Shown here in pieces: positions 34,058-46,511 of a DNA stretch of 64,000 bases. The notes under the pieces are model-generated. The model worked only from the letters and a program-made list of their open reading frames with translations, was not told where the DNA came from and ran no database searches. This stretch comes from Dimorphilus gyrociliatus (Eukaryota; Annelida; Polychaeta; Dinophilidae): positions 124,001 through 188,000 of the forward strand of contig CAJFCJ010000028.1 of assembly GCA_904063045.1 (NCBI GenBank). Reading direction: 5' to 3'. The position numbers were made by a program, and so were the translations under genes. Position 1 is the first letter of the stretch; every line of letters starts with the position of its first letter.

Positions 34058-35145
34058 AATTGCGGTTTTTATTCCCTATTTTCTATGAATATAAACAGTA
34101 AAAATTATATCAATTTTTTGAATAAAAGGTCGAACGACCAGATTAGTAATGGGCGTATGGGCTGTTTATTCTCTACGAATAAAAAGAACCTGACGAACAT
34201 AGGTAAAGTATTTTTCTATTTACCCATTTAAAAGTCTTTTCAGAATCATAAGAATATATGAATACGAAAAGAGTAATTTTTAACAGAAATATTTAAATTC
34301 TTTCTAAAGGACACTTCCTTATACTTACAGAAAATAGTAAGAAAACAATCGTTCCCTATAGCTGAATAAAAAATTGATCCTTACTAAGATATGGATGACT
34401 TATAATCAGCTGTCAAGAAAATATTATTTCTTATCAAAAAAAATGATCAGAATCGTGATTGCTTATGCATTAGATAAGAAACTCTCGCTTTCACCTATTT
34501 TACAAATATCGTACTTGCTGCAAGAAATATCAACTTGGCGAAATAAATGACGTAGTTGAGTACCATATCAACAACAACACAAAGAAAATAATTCAATAAA
34601 TTTTTAATATGTCTCTTACATAAATGGCAACACATTTAAATAAATTTAAGTAAAGGACTGTGATTTCTTTAAATGAATTATAGAACCTAAAAGTAAAGAT
34701 GACAAATTTTATATGCAGTATACTGTCTATATATAGGACAAAAAGTATTGAAATAATGAAATAATAAGAGTTTTTTTCCCACACGTTTCACTGAATAAAT
34801 GTTACAAAACAAAACAATAGAAGTTCATTGTCAAAAAGAAACGACTATTAATGAAGATATATTTGCTCTTTTATTAAAATTTTCTTTTTCAAAGTATAAC
34901 AACATACTTTTTCGTTGTTATTTCCACGTTTGAGCGATAATTAAGGCCGTTCCTAATTGAACTCATTACAAACTATGTATAGGAAATGGAAGGTAGAAAT
35001 GAATTCAAGGGCTGAAAATGAGGAGGAAATCTATAACGTAAAATAACTATTTCTCCCACTTTAACTATTATAAGTAATCATAAATAACCGTATCAATGTA
35101 TAGCTAAAGTTTCTTGAAAAAAAATTGAATGGATCATATTCTAAC
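34058..35145. other. Divergent intergenic region, no gene seen
   Basis: About 1.1 kb between RABGEF1(-) and the NACHT-WD gene(+). It should hold both promoters. AT-rich, with no exon support. Confidence 0.5.
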
Positions 35146-38100
35146 ATGGAAAGTGAGTTAATTAAGAATTATTCTCCTTTGTAATTATAGTATGCGATTT
35201 AAAACAAACGGGCTTAATTCTTTTGTTATAAAATTAGAACAAGGAATATATCTTTTCTTTTCAATTGACCATCATATATTCATTCATTAAGAATGTGATA
35301 ATTGTCTATCAAATCATTCTATTATCTATATGTGCCAATTCTAGTGTTTATTCATCCTGAATAGATTAAATATTTTACTAAATCTGTTCTCTTATTTACA
35401 AACCTTTTTAAACCACATAAATGATCTTCGATAATTACTTTTCAGAGAGAAATAGCTCTCAAAACGAATACAAGTATTTTGCAGATGATGATATTTTCCA
35501 TAAAAACAATGCTCTAACAAAAGATGAAAGCGAAAATCAAAATCAGAATTGGCAACGTACTAATATAGAGGTTCTACTATTTAACAACAAAATGAAGGTT
35601 ATAAATCTACTGTTCTCTTTTTCTTTTTAATAAAAGCAACCATCAAATTTGAAAGATATTGCTAGAGGATGCCTCAAAAATCTTCCAACAGTCGTATCAA
35701 GCATTATTAAAATTTTTATTAGCTCGACATTTACTGGTAAAGTATTTGTTTTGTTTGTCTTTCTTGACCTTGTAAACACGCATAAACTCTTAGACATGAG
35801 AGAGGAGAGAAACAATCTTTACATCCGAGCTTATCCTATCTTGAGAGAATTTTGCGCAGAGAAAGGTTTAGATTTTCTAGTATCTGATATGCGTTGGGGA
35901 ATAACGGATGATGCCATAAACGGACACTCGCTAGTAGATATATGTTTGAAAGAAGTTGAAAGTTGTAAATCAGTATCTGCAGGGCCTCATTTCGTGGTAT
36001 ATTATTATATCATATTTTGTTAATAGCATATGTTTACTGAATTTTTAAAATTATGATATATTTCGTATTTTAAAGGCAATAATAGGGAATAAATACGGCT
36101 TTATACCGTCTCCAAGTTCAATATCAAAGGAAAATTTTGAATTATTTTGTGAAATGTTAAAAGATGGACACACAGACGATTTAGAACTTTTAAAGACTTG
36201 GTATATAAAAGATGAATCATCAAAGAAAAAGCGCTACATTCTCATTGTAACAATAACAACACATACGTCTTTAGTTTCTTTCTTAAAAATTAACTTTCAT
36301 AATTAACAGCCATTAAAGAAATATTTCCCAAATTACAATACCGATATCGAGCAACGTAAGGAGTGGGAGAAAATCTCGGAAAGACTACAGAATACTATGC
36401 GATTTTGTTCTTCAAGATTAAAACCGGAAGAGTACCGTTTATATTTCACATCGAGTATATAACATTTCTATTATGATGTGTTTAAATGATAGTCTGACTC
36501 ATTACAATTTTTATTTAGTTACGGAAAAAGAGATTGAAAGTGGATTATTGAGAACTTTGAATTCGTCAGAAAGAAGTGCAGTATTTATAAGAAACTTTTC
36601 CAGTCCAAATATGGAAGATAAAATTATTCCTAGATTTTTCGATGTTAAGTACTCGGAAGAAAAGAGAAAAAACTTAGATAATCTTATTGAAAATAAGATA
36701 CCATCAGCTCTGAAAGATGATGGAATTATTAAAAAGTATGAAATTCCATGGACAGAAGAGGGTGTTAATCCTTCTAGTGCAATTCATAAAGAATATTTGG
36801 ACAATTTTATAACCGACTTTGTTGAAACGATGAAAAATCTTATTGAAAATGCAAGCAAAATTAACACTACCTATTTTTCAACTTATAGCCATTTAGAAGA
36901 AATTCTACATCATTCAAGAATAAGTTTAGATAAATGTTCCTCATTTTCTGGAAGAGAAAATGATTTGAACGAAATACATAAATATATCGAAGATACAGCC
37001 TGTACTACTCCATTAGTTATTTACGGTAAATCTGGTGTTGGTAAAACAGCATTCGTAGCAAAATCAGTGGAATTAATTTATGGTTTATATCCTGAAAGTG
37101 TTATTATTCAACGATATTTAGGAACTTCTCCAAAAAGTTCTAGCGCTGTATTACTACTTCAGAACCTTATACAGCAAATATGCATGGTCTTTGAATTGCA
37201 AGATATATGGTCGAATGCATCTAATATATTAACATCTCTCAGTAAAGATTTTATGATGATTCTTGAATATATTTCTTCAAATTTTTTGAACGAAAATCTC
37301 AAATTATTTATAATCTTAGATTCTTTGGATCAGCTGTCAAATAATCTAGATACAAGTTGGATACCAGAGTTTTTACCAAAATATTGCAAAATTATCTTTT
37401 CAACTTTACCAAATGAAACTTTAACCAAGCTAAAATTTAAAATACCAAATTTAAAGCTATTACATGTTAAACCACTTTTAAAGGCAGTTTGCTTGGATAT
37501 AATTCAATCACATCTTGAAAAGAGATCAAGATTATTAACAAAGAAACAATGGGAAATTTTGGAAAATTTCTTTGAAGCAGGGGCCGATGCCTTACATATT
37601 AAGTTAATAGCGGATACAGTTATCCAATGGAAGTCTTTTTTCGTTGAAGAAGAATCGTTAGCAAAAACTGTTAAAGAAGCTATTAAAAAAGTTTTCCTGA
37701 AGTGTGAGGCTGAGTTGGGTTCAACTTTTGTTCAATACGCTTTAGGCTTTATAAGTACATCAAAGCAAGGATTAACCGAAATCGAATTATCGGATGGACT
37801 ATCTACTACAAATGACGTTCTGGATTCAGTTTATGTTTATCACTCACCTCCCTCCCTCGAAACAATACAAATACCACCTCTGCTGCCTGCTAGATTGTTA
37901 AGCGTGCTTTCAGAATATCTCACAAAGAGGAAAGTGGACAAAAAAAATGTCTTATTCTGGTATCATAGACAATTTTGGGAGACTGCGTACGACATGTACG
38001 TTGAGAATTTTAGCTTGGCTCCGAAAAAAATGCTTTATTATAACATGCTAGAAATATATACCTCTTCTGATGGAATTAAAAAAGACTTAGTTCTATCTAA

Positions 38101-41100
38101 AAGAAAGTTGAAAATAGATACTGTGGATAGAGGTATTTTAAAAAGAAATCTAAAGAGTCAAAGAACAATTAACTGTATTCTACACTATTCAATTCAACCA
38201 CTTTTTCACGACGATACTACATGTAAAAAGTTTCGGAAGCTAACTTTATTTAATTTTGAATGGCTATTACAAAAGATAATCGTCTGTTCAATATCGGATC
38301 TCTTATTAGATATTTTACACATCTTATCGTTTTGTTCAGTATGTATTAAGATTTTAATTATGGCTTGTTCGTCAACTTTAAATATTTACTTGCTTCATTT
38401 TCTAGCACGAAGAAGTTGAATTAATGAATGATTTTCTGTGCTTGATATCTTTTTCACTTCGCTTAAACCCTCTAGCTTTAGCAACGGAGGTAATAGAAAG
38501 CAATAAATAATCATAAATTCACTCTATTTTATAGCTTTATTTATCCTTTAGATTGTATCTCGATTGACTGCAAAGGTTCTATTAGAAAAAGAAGAATTTT
38601 TTGACTTAGTTTCGTCTGCTAAAGATTGGATTGAAAAATTCCATGGTCCTTTAATATATCCCATACATAAGGCCTATTATAGCCCTGGTTCGATAATACG
38701 TTCTAGAATTGTGGGACCGCAACACTTTATAGGTAAATAAGCCAAACTTTAAAACTATTGTGTTTTTAATTGATAAAAAATGTTAAAAATTTATATGTAA
38801 TTATATTAGCAATTAGTTCATGTGAACAATTTTGCCTCGCGTCAAGTGGTTTCCATGGATTAGCTGTTTATAGTTTAAAATCTAATGATCTTATTCATAA
38901 ATTACATAAAAAATGGAAAGCGAAAATTAATCATTTCGTTAAATTTTCGTCAAACGAGAAATTAATTATTGGTGTAGAAGATTTTAGCTTATATAATTCA
39001 CAAGATAATTTTCAAGTAATATACATATGGGAATTGGAATCTGGATGCTTAAAATTTAAGTATGCTTATTTATAATTTCCTCAATTATATTACTTCGATA
39101 TAATAATTTTAAACAAATTAGAGCTCGTTTACCTGGCCAACATACACCTGAGATGGTTATAACAAAGGATGATATGGTAGTTGCCGTATGTAGGCTTACA
39201 TGCTTTTGTTTAAAAATAGACGAAAATAATAGTTTGAAATGGATGGAGCTTGCTACTCCTCACGGTAATTATGAAAAAAGAATTAACTTTAAATAGTGTT
39301 TTTTTTGCTCATTATAACCTTCTTTCTTAGAAACTTTACATTCTGCTTTGTTCCTTTCTAATGGAGCTTATTGCATAACATTTGGAAAATCAGGTGTGTC
39401 TGGACAAATGGTTCTTTGGAAATCCAGTTCCTTTGAGATACAATCAGTCTTCAGTAAAATTTCTTTTTATCATATAACTAATGCATTCATATTTTTCTTA
39501 TCTTGATATTCTTTAGATTTACCTAAATATACAATAAGAAAAGGTTTATTCTTGGAATTTAATGACGTAGTTATATTTACATATGAAAACAATGAGGAAG
39601 TCGGATTAGCAACTTACAGTTGTTTAACTTTGAATGGTAATTATCGTTGTAATGAATATTATTGAGAGTTCAATGCAATTAATTTACATTTATAGATCCG
39701 CCAATCCTACTCGATTCGTTAGAAAAGAGTACCTACGGCACAATTAAAGATATTGCTTGTTATCAAAATATGGTTACGGCTTGTACATCTTTGGGATATA
39801 TTTGTTTATGGAATATATCGATTTCAAACGATAAGAAAAGCGCTTTAATTTATTCAGTCAAAATAGATGATAATCTATCTTTAGAGAAGATTTGTATAAA
39901 GAAAGATTTTATATATTCAACTTCATCAAAGGGTAGATTATTTTCTTTCTCGATTGATAAAGCAACTGTTGTTAGGAGTATTCAAGCTCATGCCGAAGGT
40001 AAGTGAATCGTTTATCGGGCACTAACCACAGTCTATATTTTACCTTCCGTGATTTTTTAGCCAATATCAACGGTTTAATAATATCAAAGGATGAAAAAAC
40101 TCTATATACAACTGCTGCTGACTTATATATCAAGCTATGGAGAATTAATATGCTGGGTGAAAGAAATAATAGCTGGGAAAGCGAAAAGCAATTACAGCTC
40201 TCAGAAGAGGAAGGTTACTTTCGCGTAGCTGTTGATCAAAAGAATGAACGGATTATTACGTTATCTAATCGTTGTATTGGAATATGGGATTTTATGGCTA
40301 ATAGGATTAAAATTTTGAAAAAAATAACTCATTTTGAGACTGGTAGCGAAATATTTGTAAACGAAATGGGAGATATCTCCTACATTACAAGGTATTACGT
40401 AACAAAGGATATAAAATGAATAATTTTAACAAATTTTAAAATATCAACCTTAGAAATGAAATAGTGAAATGGAAAGCTGAAAATTTTGATGAAGTCTATA
40501 GAATATCATTCAAAAACGATATTGTAGCGTACAAAGATGGAAATCTATGGTTAATAGAGGGAAATTGTCTATTTTTATTGAAAGATGGAGAAGAGAAAGT
40601 TGAAAAATTGAGCGAAAATTTGTCTAAGAATAGTAAATGTTGCAAATTCCTTATAAATAAGGACGAAACAACGGCATTGTTAGGTATATTAATCTTGAAA
40701 GAGTAAACCGTTTTTCCATTTCTTTTAATACTTCAGCGTACGAAGAGGGTAAAGCTATACATCTTCAATCCTATAATTTAAAGTCTTTACAGATCGAAAA
40801 CAAAGCTGATAAAAGTAATGTTAATGCATAGTTACTTGCATAAATATATTATTAATCAAAGAAATATCATTTGTTTTTGTAGAAATAGCAGCAGAATATT
40901 CGATCGGAGAAAAATTATCACACATAAAGGGTTATAAAGAACTTATTAGATTAATTAATACTCGTACTGCTGTTGTTAGTCTACACAGCGGCGATATGAT
41001 TGTATTTGATCAATATTCATTGGAAATAATCAAGATTTTGAAATATTCGCAAAGCGGAATTAAAGCTATTGGAATATCAAATGATGAAGCATATTTAGCT

Positions 41101-41409
41101 GTTGGAAGAGCGAAATCTACAACCTTATTATATTCTATTAAAGATGGTTACACCCTTTGTAAAACGATCAAAGGCGAGTTTAACCAAGTGTGGAGCGTGG
41201 CATTCAATGAAAATAACACTCTTTTAGCCATTGGTTATAGAAATAACGTGATTGAAATCTATGATCTGAAGAGCGATAAATTGCTTGTTCAACATGTTTG
41301 TCATGCCGATTGCTATGAATTAATGTTCATATCTAACGATAAATTAATCGCCCAATTAGATTCTAAAGTTTATAGAAATGTTTGTTTATATAAAATGATG
41401 AACATGTAA
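35146..41409 (+). CDS. NACHT and WD-repeat STAND protein (NWD1/NWD2-like), 1661 aa
   Basis: Seventeen exons join in phase from an ATG at 35421 to a stop at 41409 (35421-35597, 35637-35736, 35794-35996, 36076-36246, 36310-36454, 36519-38338, then eleven smaller exons ending 40883-41409). An alternative start is a 7-base exon at 35146-35152 spliced to 35446. The N-terminus has the DUF4062-like opening of NWD proteins: IKIFISSTFTDMREERN, LREFCAEKGLDFLVSDMRWGI and GPHFVAIIGNKYGFIPSP. The NACHT ATPase shows Walker A YGKSGVGKT near residue 434 and Walker B LFIILDSLDQLS near 527, followed by winged-helix-like sequence. From about residue 960 on, degenerate WD-type repeats (IYIWELESG, ICLWNISIS, IKLWRIN, IEIYDLKS) form the ligand-sensing half. 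STAND proteins oligomerise on ligand binding. The ligand and output are unknown. Confidence 0.85.
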
Positions 41410-41964
41410 CAGTCATAACTATATATGATATTTCTTTAGATTTATGAGATAATAAACAGAAATCGAATATTTCAACTAAAATATTATGGTTTAATAAATT
41501 GCTTTATTATTTGGATATTTTTTATTAAAATTCAAATGAAATAACAGTCGTAAACTTTTTACAAAGTCACGATTCATTAGCGAAAATATAAACATCCTAT
41601 TTTTTAAAAAGGTCGCATTGTTAGAGGGCGCCACTCGGTCACAACGTTAACATTCATTTTAGTCTGCTATCTTGTATAGTTGAGTCCGTGATATTCTAGA
41701 AGTGACCGAAGGTTTGACATATAGGACTTTATGACATATATATACTACATATAGATAGATTATATATATATTCATATATATATATAACATTAATTAGGCG
41801 ATCGTTAGATCTTCATGAATCTCTTAGCAGAGAGAGCGCAGATTTTTATAAAAAACAAATTTAGATGTATCGGCAGGTTTATAGTAACCATAAGTAGATA
41901 AACTTGATATTATCTAATTGCAGAGGAGATAACATTAATTTCTCATTAAATTTTCAGAAAAACC
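41410..41964. other. Intergenic, TGR 5' flank
   Basis: An AT-rich 555-base stretch with a TA-repeat near 41747-41785. An acceptor TTTTCAG at 41952-41958, just before the TGR ATG, suggests a 5'-UTR intron or trans-splice site. Confidence 0.45.
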
Positions 41965-44091
41965 ATGGCTCCAACAGGGGATCCAGGAGCAGACATAAAG
42001 ACTCTAGTTGAAAAAACGATAACTTCAAATGAAGTTGTAATTTTTAGTAAAACAACCTGTCCGTTTTGCACAAAGGTAATTGTTTTTTTTCAACGGCTAT
42101 CGCTATTATTGAATATATTATTGATTGGAATAAATATATATCTACAGGTGAAGACTCTGTTTAGATCTCTCAGTGTAGTTTATCATTGCGTTAACTTAGA
42201 CAAGCTTGGTAAATATAAACAGTTTTATTTATAAAAAAAATATATGTAAACTTTAAAATTTTCTTAAAATAGAAAATGGAGCTCAAATTCAAGAATATTT
42301 GCTGACTAAGACTGGGCAGAAAACTGTACCTAACGTTTTTATCAAAGGAGAGCATATAGGTAAATAACAATTCATTTAGATTGCTTTTTCGTTGTTGTTG
42401 TTGTTGCTGTTGTTGTTAATGTTTGACATTTTTTTAGGTGGCTACGATAATGTCTCTGCATTGCAAGAAAATTTTGAGCTAATGCCAAAATTGGTTACCC
42501 ACAATACTGACTATAAATATGATCTAATTGTCATTGGCGGTGGATCTGGAGGTTTAGCCTGTTCTAAGGAAGCTGCTAATCTTGGTTTAAGAGTTGCATG
42601 TTTAGATTTTGTCAAACCTTCGCCAAGAGGAAGTGCTTGGGGTCTTGGTGGTACCTGTGTAAATGTAGGATGTATTCCAAAAAAATTAATGCACACGGCT
42701 GCAATATTGAAAGAAAGACACGATGATGCCCAAAAATTTGGATGGGAATTCCCAAGTGGAGATGCTAGTCATAATTGGGAAACTATGAAAACTAACGTGC
42801 AGAACTATATTGGTAGCTTGAACTGGGGATATAGAGTTGCACTACGTGATAAAAAAGTGGATTATATAAATGCTTATGGGGAATTCATTGATAGCCATAC
42901 GTTAAAAATTACTAGAAGAAATGGAAAATCTGAAGAGATTACATCTAATTTTTTTGTAATTGCCACTGGAGGACGACCAACTTATCCAGATATTCCTGGA
43001 GCCTTAGACTATGGAATAACAAGCGATGATATTTTTTCTTTGGGATATAATCCAGGAAAAACTCTCGTCGTTGGAGCTAGTTATGTATCCTTGGAATGTG
43101 CAGGGTTTTTGGCGGGATTAGGTCTAGATGTCACTATTTATGTTAGATCCATTCTATTAAGAGGATTTGATCAGCAAATGGCCGAAATTATTGGAGAATA
43201 TATGGCTAACCATAATGTTAAATTTGTCCGTCCTTGCGTTCCTACGAAAATAGAAAAAATTACAGATGGTGAACCCGGAGTGTACCGTGTTACCGCAAAC
43301 GGACCCAATGGTGAGACTGTTGAAGAATTCAATACTGTTCTCTTTGCAGTTGGTAGGAAGCCTTGCACATCTGATATTGGATTAGAGAAGGTCCAAGTGG
43401 AAACGAACAAAAAGGTTAGAAGTCGCTTTATCAATTCGAAACATCTTAAGTATATTGTTTGTTGCTTAGGGAGAAATTATCGTAGATATAAATGAGCGTA
43501 CCTCCGTAGAGAATATTTATGCTGTTGGAGATATCTGTCAAAATAGACCAGAATTGACACCTGTTGCTATTCAGTCGGGAAAATTGCTTGCCCGTAGAAT
43601 GTGTAATAGGTCAACTGAAGTAGTTGATTATGATAATATTCCAACAACAGTTTTTACACCTTTGGAATACGGAGCAATCGGTCTTTCAGAAGAAGATGCA
43701 ATAGAGAAATACGGAAAATTAAATATCGAAGTTTATCATCAAAATTTCTGGCCATTAGAATGGACAGTAGCAGAACGCGAATCCAAGGTAAAGTTAATAA
43801 AAAAGTAAATTTACCGTATAGTTTCTGGAAAGCGGTGTTTTTCAATAGGTTTGCTATATGAAACTGATATGCGTAATCTCAGAGAATGAGCGAGTAGTCG
43901 GTCTTCATGTAGCTGGACCCAATGCCGGTGAAATTACTCAAGGCTGGGCATTAGGAATGCGAATGGGAGCAACCAAAAAAGATTTCGAGATGACAATTGG
44001 AATACATCCAACTTCATCCGAAACTTTCACTACTATGAATATAACGAAGCGCTCTGGCAAAGATGCCGGAGGTACCGGCTGCTGAGGTTAA
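41965..44091 (+). CDS. TXNRD3: Thioredoxin-glutathione reductase, selenoprotein (UGA-Sec at 44083-44085)
   Basis: Six exons, 41965-42075, 42148-42208, 42273-42359, 42438-43414, 43470-43787 and 43849-44091, join to 598 residues. An N-terminal glutaredoxin domain carries TTCPFC (Cys32, Cys35). The FAD/NADPH reductase follows: FAD motif [18 protein letters not shown], redox GGTCVNVGC (Cys160, Cys165), NADPH-side [21 protein letters not shown] and dimer-interface [14 protein letters not shown]. The C-terminus reads G-C-[UGA]-G-stop, the Gly-Cys-Sec-Gly redox tail of animal TrxR/TGR. An annotation stopping at the UGA would cut off the last two residues, including the catalytic Sec. The enzyme reduces thioredoxin and glutathione from NADPH. 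Kozak context AAACCATGGC is good. A hairpin starts directly after the UGA and a SECIS candidate lies in the 3' UTR. Confidence 0.95.
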
Positions 44092-44124
44092 GCCCTGTTG
44101 TTCTTTGAACAACGGGGCTTAACC
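44086..44124 (+). promoter_or_regulatory. 18-bp hairpin directly after the Sec UGA, spanning the TAA stop
   Basis: GGTTAAGCCC (44086-44095) pairs with GGGCTTAACC (44115-44124). The pairing continues inward (one U-G wobble, then GTTGTTC with GAACAAC) to a three-base loop TTT. That is 18 consecutive pairs. The first base is the one right after the UGA at 44083-44085, and the stem contains the last Gly codon and the stop codon. It may act as a Sec redefinition element, as described for other selenoprotein genes, or in 3'-end formation. Confidence 0.6.
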
Positions 44125-44161
44125 TTGTTAACTTTTTTTCTTAAAATTGAGTGGCGCATTT

Positions 44162-44224
44162 CAAATGCTTTATGACGGCTATTTCTTCAACTATACATTA
44201 GTGGAATTAGCCCGACCAGCTATT
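44162..44224 (+). promoter_or_regulatory. Candidate SECIS element in the TGR 3' UTR
   Basis: The RNA would show ATGA at 44172-44175 opposite CGA at 44213-44215, the non-Watson-Crick quartet of eukaryotic SECIS elements. Above it, GGCTA-T-TTC (44177-44185) pairs with GAA-T-TAGCC (44204-44212, counted 5' to 3'), with one T-T mismatch. The apical loop contains the conserved AA at 44189-44190, 13 bases after the quartet. Below it, AATGCT pairs with AGCTATT with one bulge. Position, about 80 bases after the stop, is usual. Confidence 0.75.
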
Positions 44225-44420
44225 CATTTTAAGAAACTATACGCAGATGTTTGAGAGATAGTTCTCTAAGTTCTCTCGTATTAATAATACAATTAGAAAA
44301 TTTGACAAAACATGATCTCCATATCTATTTATTTTCTATAAAACATAGAAGAAAAAACATTTAACTCTGTATAATTAATTTTTTATTAAAGAGGATTTCA
44401 TTATTTCTACAAAGTCTATT

Positions 44421-45480
44421 CTACAGATTAATTTCACTTTCATGATCAATAGATTTACCTTCTCTAAGCTCTTTCATCATTTGGTTGATATTTGTTGTTG
44501 TAGTCTGAGCTGCTGGTCTAGAGATACTAACAGGGTTGACAAGTGTGTTATAAGGAGTTTGTCTCAATTGATCACTTTCTATCTTTATATTTGATAATTG
44601 ATTATTCTTTTCTTGGTTCTCTACACAGATAGAAGATTGTTTTTTCCTATGACACTTTGATGTTTTCTGTTTTTTGCCATTTTCTTTTTCTTGCTTTTTT
44701 TTTGTTTTGTGGCTCTTTTGTACCACAAAACATAGAGATATTATGCCGAATCCTGATAAAATAACAAAGATCAGTGTAAAAACCGGTACGTCATATTTAT
44801 CATTCGAGGCTGATTCAACTGCAAAGGCTTTCTGATATTGTAGACCTTCTGTAGTCTCTTCACATCTCGATCCTGTGTAACCTATTCGACAAACTCTTCT
44901 CCTACAATTTCCAGTATCAAGTTCGCAACCAAGAAGACAATTGATTGGACATTTAAACAAACAAAACATTCCCCACTTTTGTAATCCACTACAAGTAGCC
45001 GCCCAATTTTTTACAAAACCACTCCTCATCTTATACCAAAATTGTTCAAGATCATACAGATGTTTAGCTTCCGTCTCTGATGGTAGCATACTTCCTCCTT
45101 CATTAGTGCATCTGATACCGTACACATAACCGTTTGATCTACATCCTTGCAAACAAGTTCCATCTAAAGGATCGCAATTATTTTTAAGACAATCCCCGCA
45201 TCTCTGTAGGCAAAAAGCACCCCATCGTCCCAATTTCTTACACTGAGACTTTATCTTTTCGCCATCTTTTTCTAACATCTTAGTAAAGATCTTTTGAATC
45301 GTTTTATCATATAAAACATCACCTAAAACAGATTTTATTTTGCTGGTAAAGATAAAAAAGAATAATTGGAACCTTTTAATTAATCATTTTACCGCTTTTA
45401 AGTTCCCACTGTTCAGATTCAATCAAATAGAGTTTGTTGAAAAGAGATATTAAAAAAAAAGGAAATAAGTATATTAACAT
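44421..45480 (-). CDS. Cys-rich single-pass membrane protein with EGF-like module, 329 aa
   Basis: Exons 45480-45393 and 45322-44421 join in phase 1 to 330 codons. The short first exon supplies a signal peptide (MLIYLFPFFLISLFNKLYL). The ectodomain holds two related Cys-rich blocks, KLGRWGAFCLQRCGDCLKNNC and LQKWGMFCLFKCPINCLLGC, each followed by DP/DT-G-x-C. The second leads into an EGF-type close, CRIGYTGSRCEE. This is the compact Cys pattern of MEGF/SCARF-type laminin-EGF repeats. One transmembrane helix (VFTLIFVILSGFGIISLCFVV) precedes a Lys/Gln-rich cytoplasmic tail of about 110 residues with no catalytic motif. I cannot name an orthologue; a phagocytic or adhesion receptor is possible but unproven. 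Confidence 0.7.
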
Positions 45481-46511
45481 ATCAATTTTAAATTTAGTTT
45501 ATATATAATTTTAAATTAGTTAAAGATCTTTGTTTATTTGAAATTTTACTAAATATTTTTAAAAATAATAACTTTCTTTTTACGTATGTTTATGTATTTT
45601 TTATTATTTACCATTAACTGTATAATTCTACCGTTATATCAATTAACAATATTTGTTTTACTCTTTACACGTGAATATATTAGTTAGTTAAGAAAGTAAC
45701 TTTTCATTTGAAATGATAATCAAGTTTTAGTACTGTTGACAAAAAAAAGTTTTGCAAAGTTTTGCTTACGTTTTTACAGACATAAAAACGTTTTGCAAAA
45801 AACAGCATGTGCAGCCGAAATCGACGGTAATACATTTCAGAACGTGGAGATATTATTGTCTTCCTTTAATGACATCATTAGTCTAATCAATTATTAATAA
45901 TTTCCCTAGTGTCTGTTAAAATATCTATATAAATATTTGTGAGTATCTATTCTAGAAAATATCTTAATTTGCCTAATGCGCATTAGCTAGATATTCTACT
46001 TAAAGATATATCTTTATATATATATTTTATTCACTTAGAAGCTTTTCTCTTTTCCACAAGTTTTCTCTTTCTCATATCTTCAAATATTTATCAGAAAAAG
46101 CATATTTATTTCTTTCGTCATTTCAAAATCAATAGAAAGAAATTTAAAATCATAGAGATGAGAATAGCATGAAACACATTGCATAAGTCTTACATTATTC
46201 ATATAAAAGAATGATTCTTATTGATGTCGTAAAAGTTTCAACAGATCAATCTATAAAGAGAGCGTACTGTTGTTAAATTTAAAGAAATAGTGATGATGTA
46301 CATCTTTTAAAATAACTACTAAATTGACCTTGCCCGCATTCTAACACATTTACTTTCCAGGATTGCAGTGTAAAAAGAAGACACACAGTAGAAGAACCGT
46401 TAGTCTTTTAAAATATTTTTTTCTCAGGTATATATACTAATGTTAATTAAGCAGAAGCAGTTTACTTCTTTACATTTTCACTTACAGGACTGTAACGCTA
46501 CTTCAATTGAC
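45481..46511. other. Divergent intergenic region
   Basis: About 1 kb between the Cys-rich membrane protein(-) and DUS1L(+). The end contains an acceptor (TTACAG at 46484-46489) that probably ends a 5'-UTR intron of DUS1L. Otherwise I see nothing. Confidence 0.45.

Noticed and set aside
42392-42437. ATG within the (GTT)n repeat as a separate start for the reductase
   Set aside because: It lies in the intron between the glutaredoxin and reductase parts. The glutaredoxin exons join in phase, giving a full TGR.
46440-46511. Earlier DUS1L start at 46440
   Set aside because: The frame merely reads through an acceptor. The start at 46512 aligns residue by residue with the vertebrate N-terminus.
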